From contig JAAZNS010000128.1 in NCBI GenBank assembly GCA_012798185.1, forward strand, positions 1 to 5,676: DNA of 5,676 nucleotides. The letters run 5' to 3'. Below the pieces are notes generated by a model, which worked only from the letters and a program-made list of their open reading frames with translations, had not been told where the DNA came from and did no database searches. Source of the DNA: Chloroflexota bacterium (lineage in GTDB: Bacteria > Chloroflexota > Anaerolineae > Anaerolineales > UBA4823). Positions 4,866-5,676 of this stretch are shown here, one piece after another. Positions within the stretch are counted from its first letter, which is position 1, and each line of letters starts with the position of its first letter. The translations under genes were made by a program, and so were the position numbers.

Positions 4866-5676
4866 GTGAAAAATATTAAAAATTCTTACCTTCTTTGTTT
4901 CATTATAATTTTGATGACTTTTATTTTAAGTATTGGAATTGGTTCGATTTCCATCTCTCCCTTGATAACCCTTCGATTATTCATTAATAAAATCTTGGGA
5001 TATGGAATTGTTGATGATATCCCATCATCTTTAGTTGATATTATTGTAAAAATCAGACTTCCTCATGCAATATTGATGCTTTTTACGGGAGCAGCACTAT
5101 CTGGCAGCGGAGCTGCATATCAGGGATTATTTCGTAACCCTTTAGCAGATCCCTTCTTGATTGGGGTAGCCTCGGGTGCTGGATTGGGTGCGGTCATTGC
5201 TATGTCAATAAATTGGCCATCCACGCTTTTGGGGATGTATACTATTCCATTAAGTGCGTTTTTAGGTGCAGTCATTACAATTTATTTAGTTTACCAATTT
5301 AGCAAAGTGGGCAAACGGTTACCCACGACATCTTTAATATTAGCCGGGGTGGCAATTAGCTCTTTTACTAATGCAATCACGTCATTATTAATGCTGCAAT
5401 CAAAAGAAGAAATGCATCGTGCTTTAAGCTGGTTATTTGGCGGCGGCGCTGTTTCTGGGTGGCAACCCGTGATCGCTATGATCCCTTATCTTTTGATTGG
5501 ATTTGCTTGTTTGATAATATCCGGGCATCCATTAAATGTGCTGCAATTTGGTGAAGAACAAGCCCAGCAATTAGGCTTATCGGTGGATAAAGCGAAAATT
5601 ATCATAATCTTTGCTGCGTCAATTACAACTGCCACCGCTGTATCATTTGCTGGGATTATTGGTTTTATTGGGTTGA
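4866..5676 (+). CDS. btuC: Cobalamin ABC transporter permease (BtuC/FecCD family), C-terminus cut by window edge
   Basis: This is a predicted inner-membrane permease that forms the B12 translocation path with an ATPase expected downstream. From a GTG start 31 bp after btuF, 270 residues remain open to the window edge, of roughly 330-350 usual. An N-terminal positive stretch precedes TM1 (about 9-27). Family motifs follow: RLPH (64-67), GAALSGSGAAYQGLFRNPLADP (75-96), LILAGVAISS (157-166), SWLFGGG (188-194), and GEEQAQQLGLSV (229-240), the cytoplasmic coupling region that meets the ATPase. The end, FAGIIGFIGL, matches the start of the conserved GFIGLIVPH block. Hydrophobic segments recur throughout, as expected for about ten helices in the complete protein. 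RLPH has His where most relatives have Arg (RLPR). The start is uncertain: no Shine-Dalgarno is visible, and an in-frame ATG at 4914 would cut into TM1, so GTG is preferred. It is probably cotranscribed with btuF under the riboswitch. Confidence 0.9.
   Translation, partial: MKNIKNSYLLCFIIILMTFILSIGIGSISISPLITLRLFINKILGYGIVDDIPSSLVDIIVKIRLPHAILMLFTGAALSGSGAAYQGLFRNPLADPFLIGVASGAGLGAVIAMSINWPSTLLGMYTIPLSAFLGAVITIYLVYQFSKVGKRLPTTSLILAGVAISSFTNAITSLLMLQSKEEMHRALSWLFGGGAVSGWQPVIAMIPYLLIGFACLIISGHPLNVLQFGEEQAQQLGLSVDKAKIIIIFAASITTATAVSFAGIIGFIGL

Noticed and set aside
5674..5676. TGA at the window end as the stop of the permease gene
   Set aside because: It is out of frame: the last full codon is TTG (5673-5675), and the family continues past GFIGL.

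Overview
The window is AT-rich bacterial DNA with short intergenic gaps. It carries two blocks of genes that share adenosylcobalamin (coenzyme B12) as their likely common signal. The organism cannot be fixed from this sequence. The style of the B12-binding MerR regulator (an EWHEGSLL motif) and the overall layout suggest a low-GC member of Chloroflexota (Anaerolineae-like), but this is a weak inference.

Left block, minus strand: a TIGR01777-family NAD(P)-binding epimerase-like gene (2181 to 1243) is followed 111 bp later by a class I CPD photolyase (1131 to the window edge; 377 N-terminal residues present, C-terminus missing). Divergent from these on the plus strand is a CarH/LitR-type MerR regulator (2381-3361). 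It has an N-terminal winged helix and a C-terminal cobalamin-binding module with the W-x9-E-H signature of B12 photoreceptors.

The 199-bp divergent intergenic region holds two near-consensus sigma70-type promoters back to back, both with 17-bp spacers. It also holds an 11-bp-phased array of ATGT units (2292-2346) that fits the tandem-repeat operators known for CarH. The simplest model is that AdoCbl-bound regulator represses its own gene, and probably the epimerase-photolyase genes, in the dark. Light would break the Co-C bond, release the repressor and allow photolyase synthesis.

Right block, plus strand: 486 bp of non-coding DNA (3362-3847) contains a weak terminator for the regulator, a few small repeats, a probable -10 element, a compact cobalamin riboswitch aptamer (3614-3733) and an expression platform with mutually exclusive antiterminator and terminator hairpins. 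It leads into a BtuF-type cobalamin-binding lipoprotein (3848-4834) and a BtuC-type ABC permease (4866 to the window edge, partial). B12 uptake is thus predicted to be shut off by B12 at the RNA level, while the regulator upstream reads B12 plus light at the DNA level.

Together the genes look like a light-responsive DNA repair module placed next to the transporter that supplies its photosensor cofactor. All functional links are inferred from sequence motifs and order.
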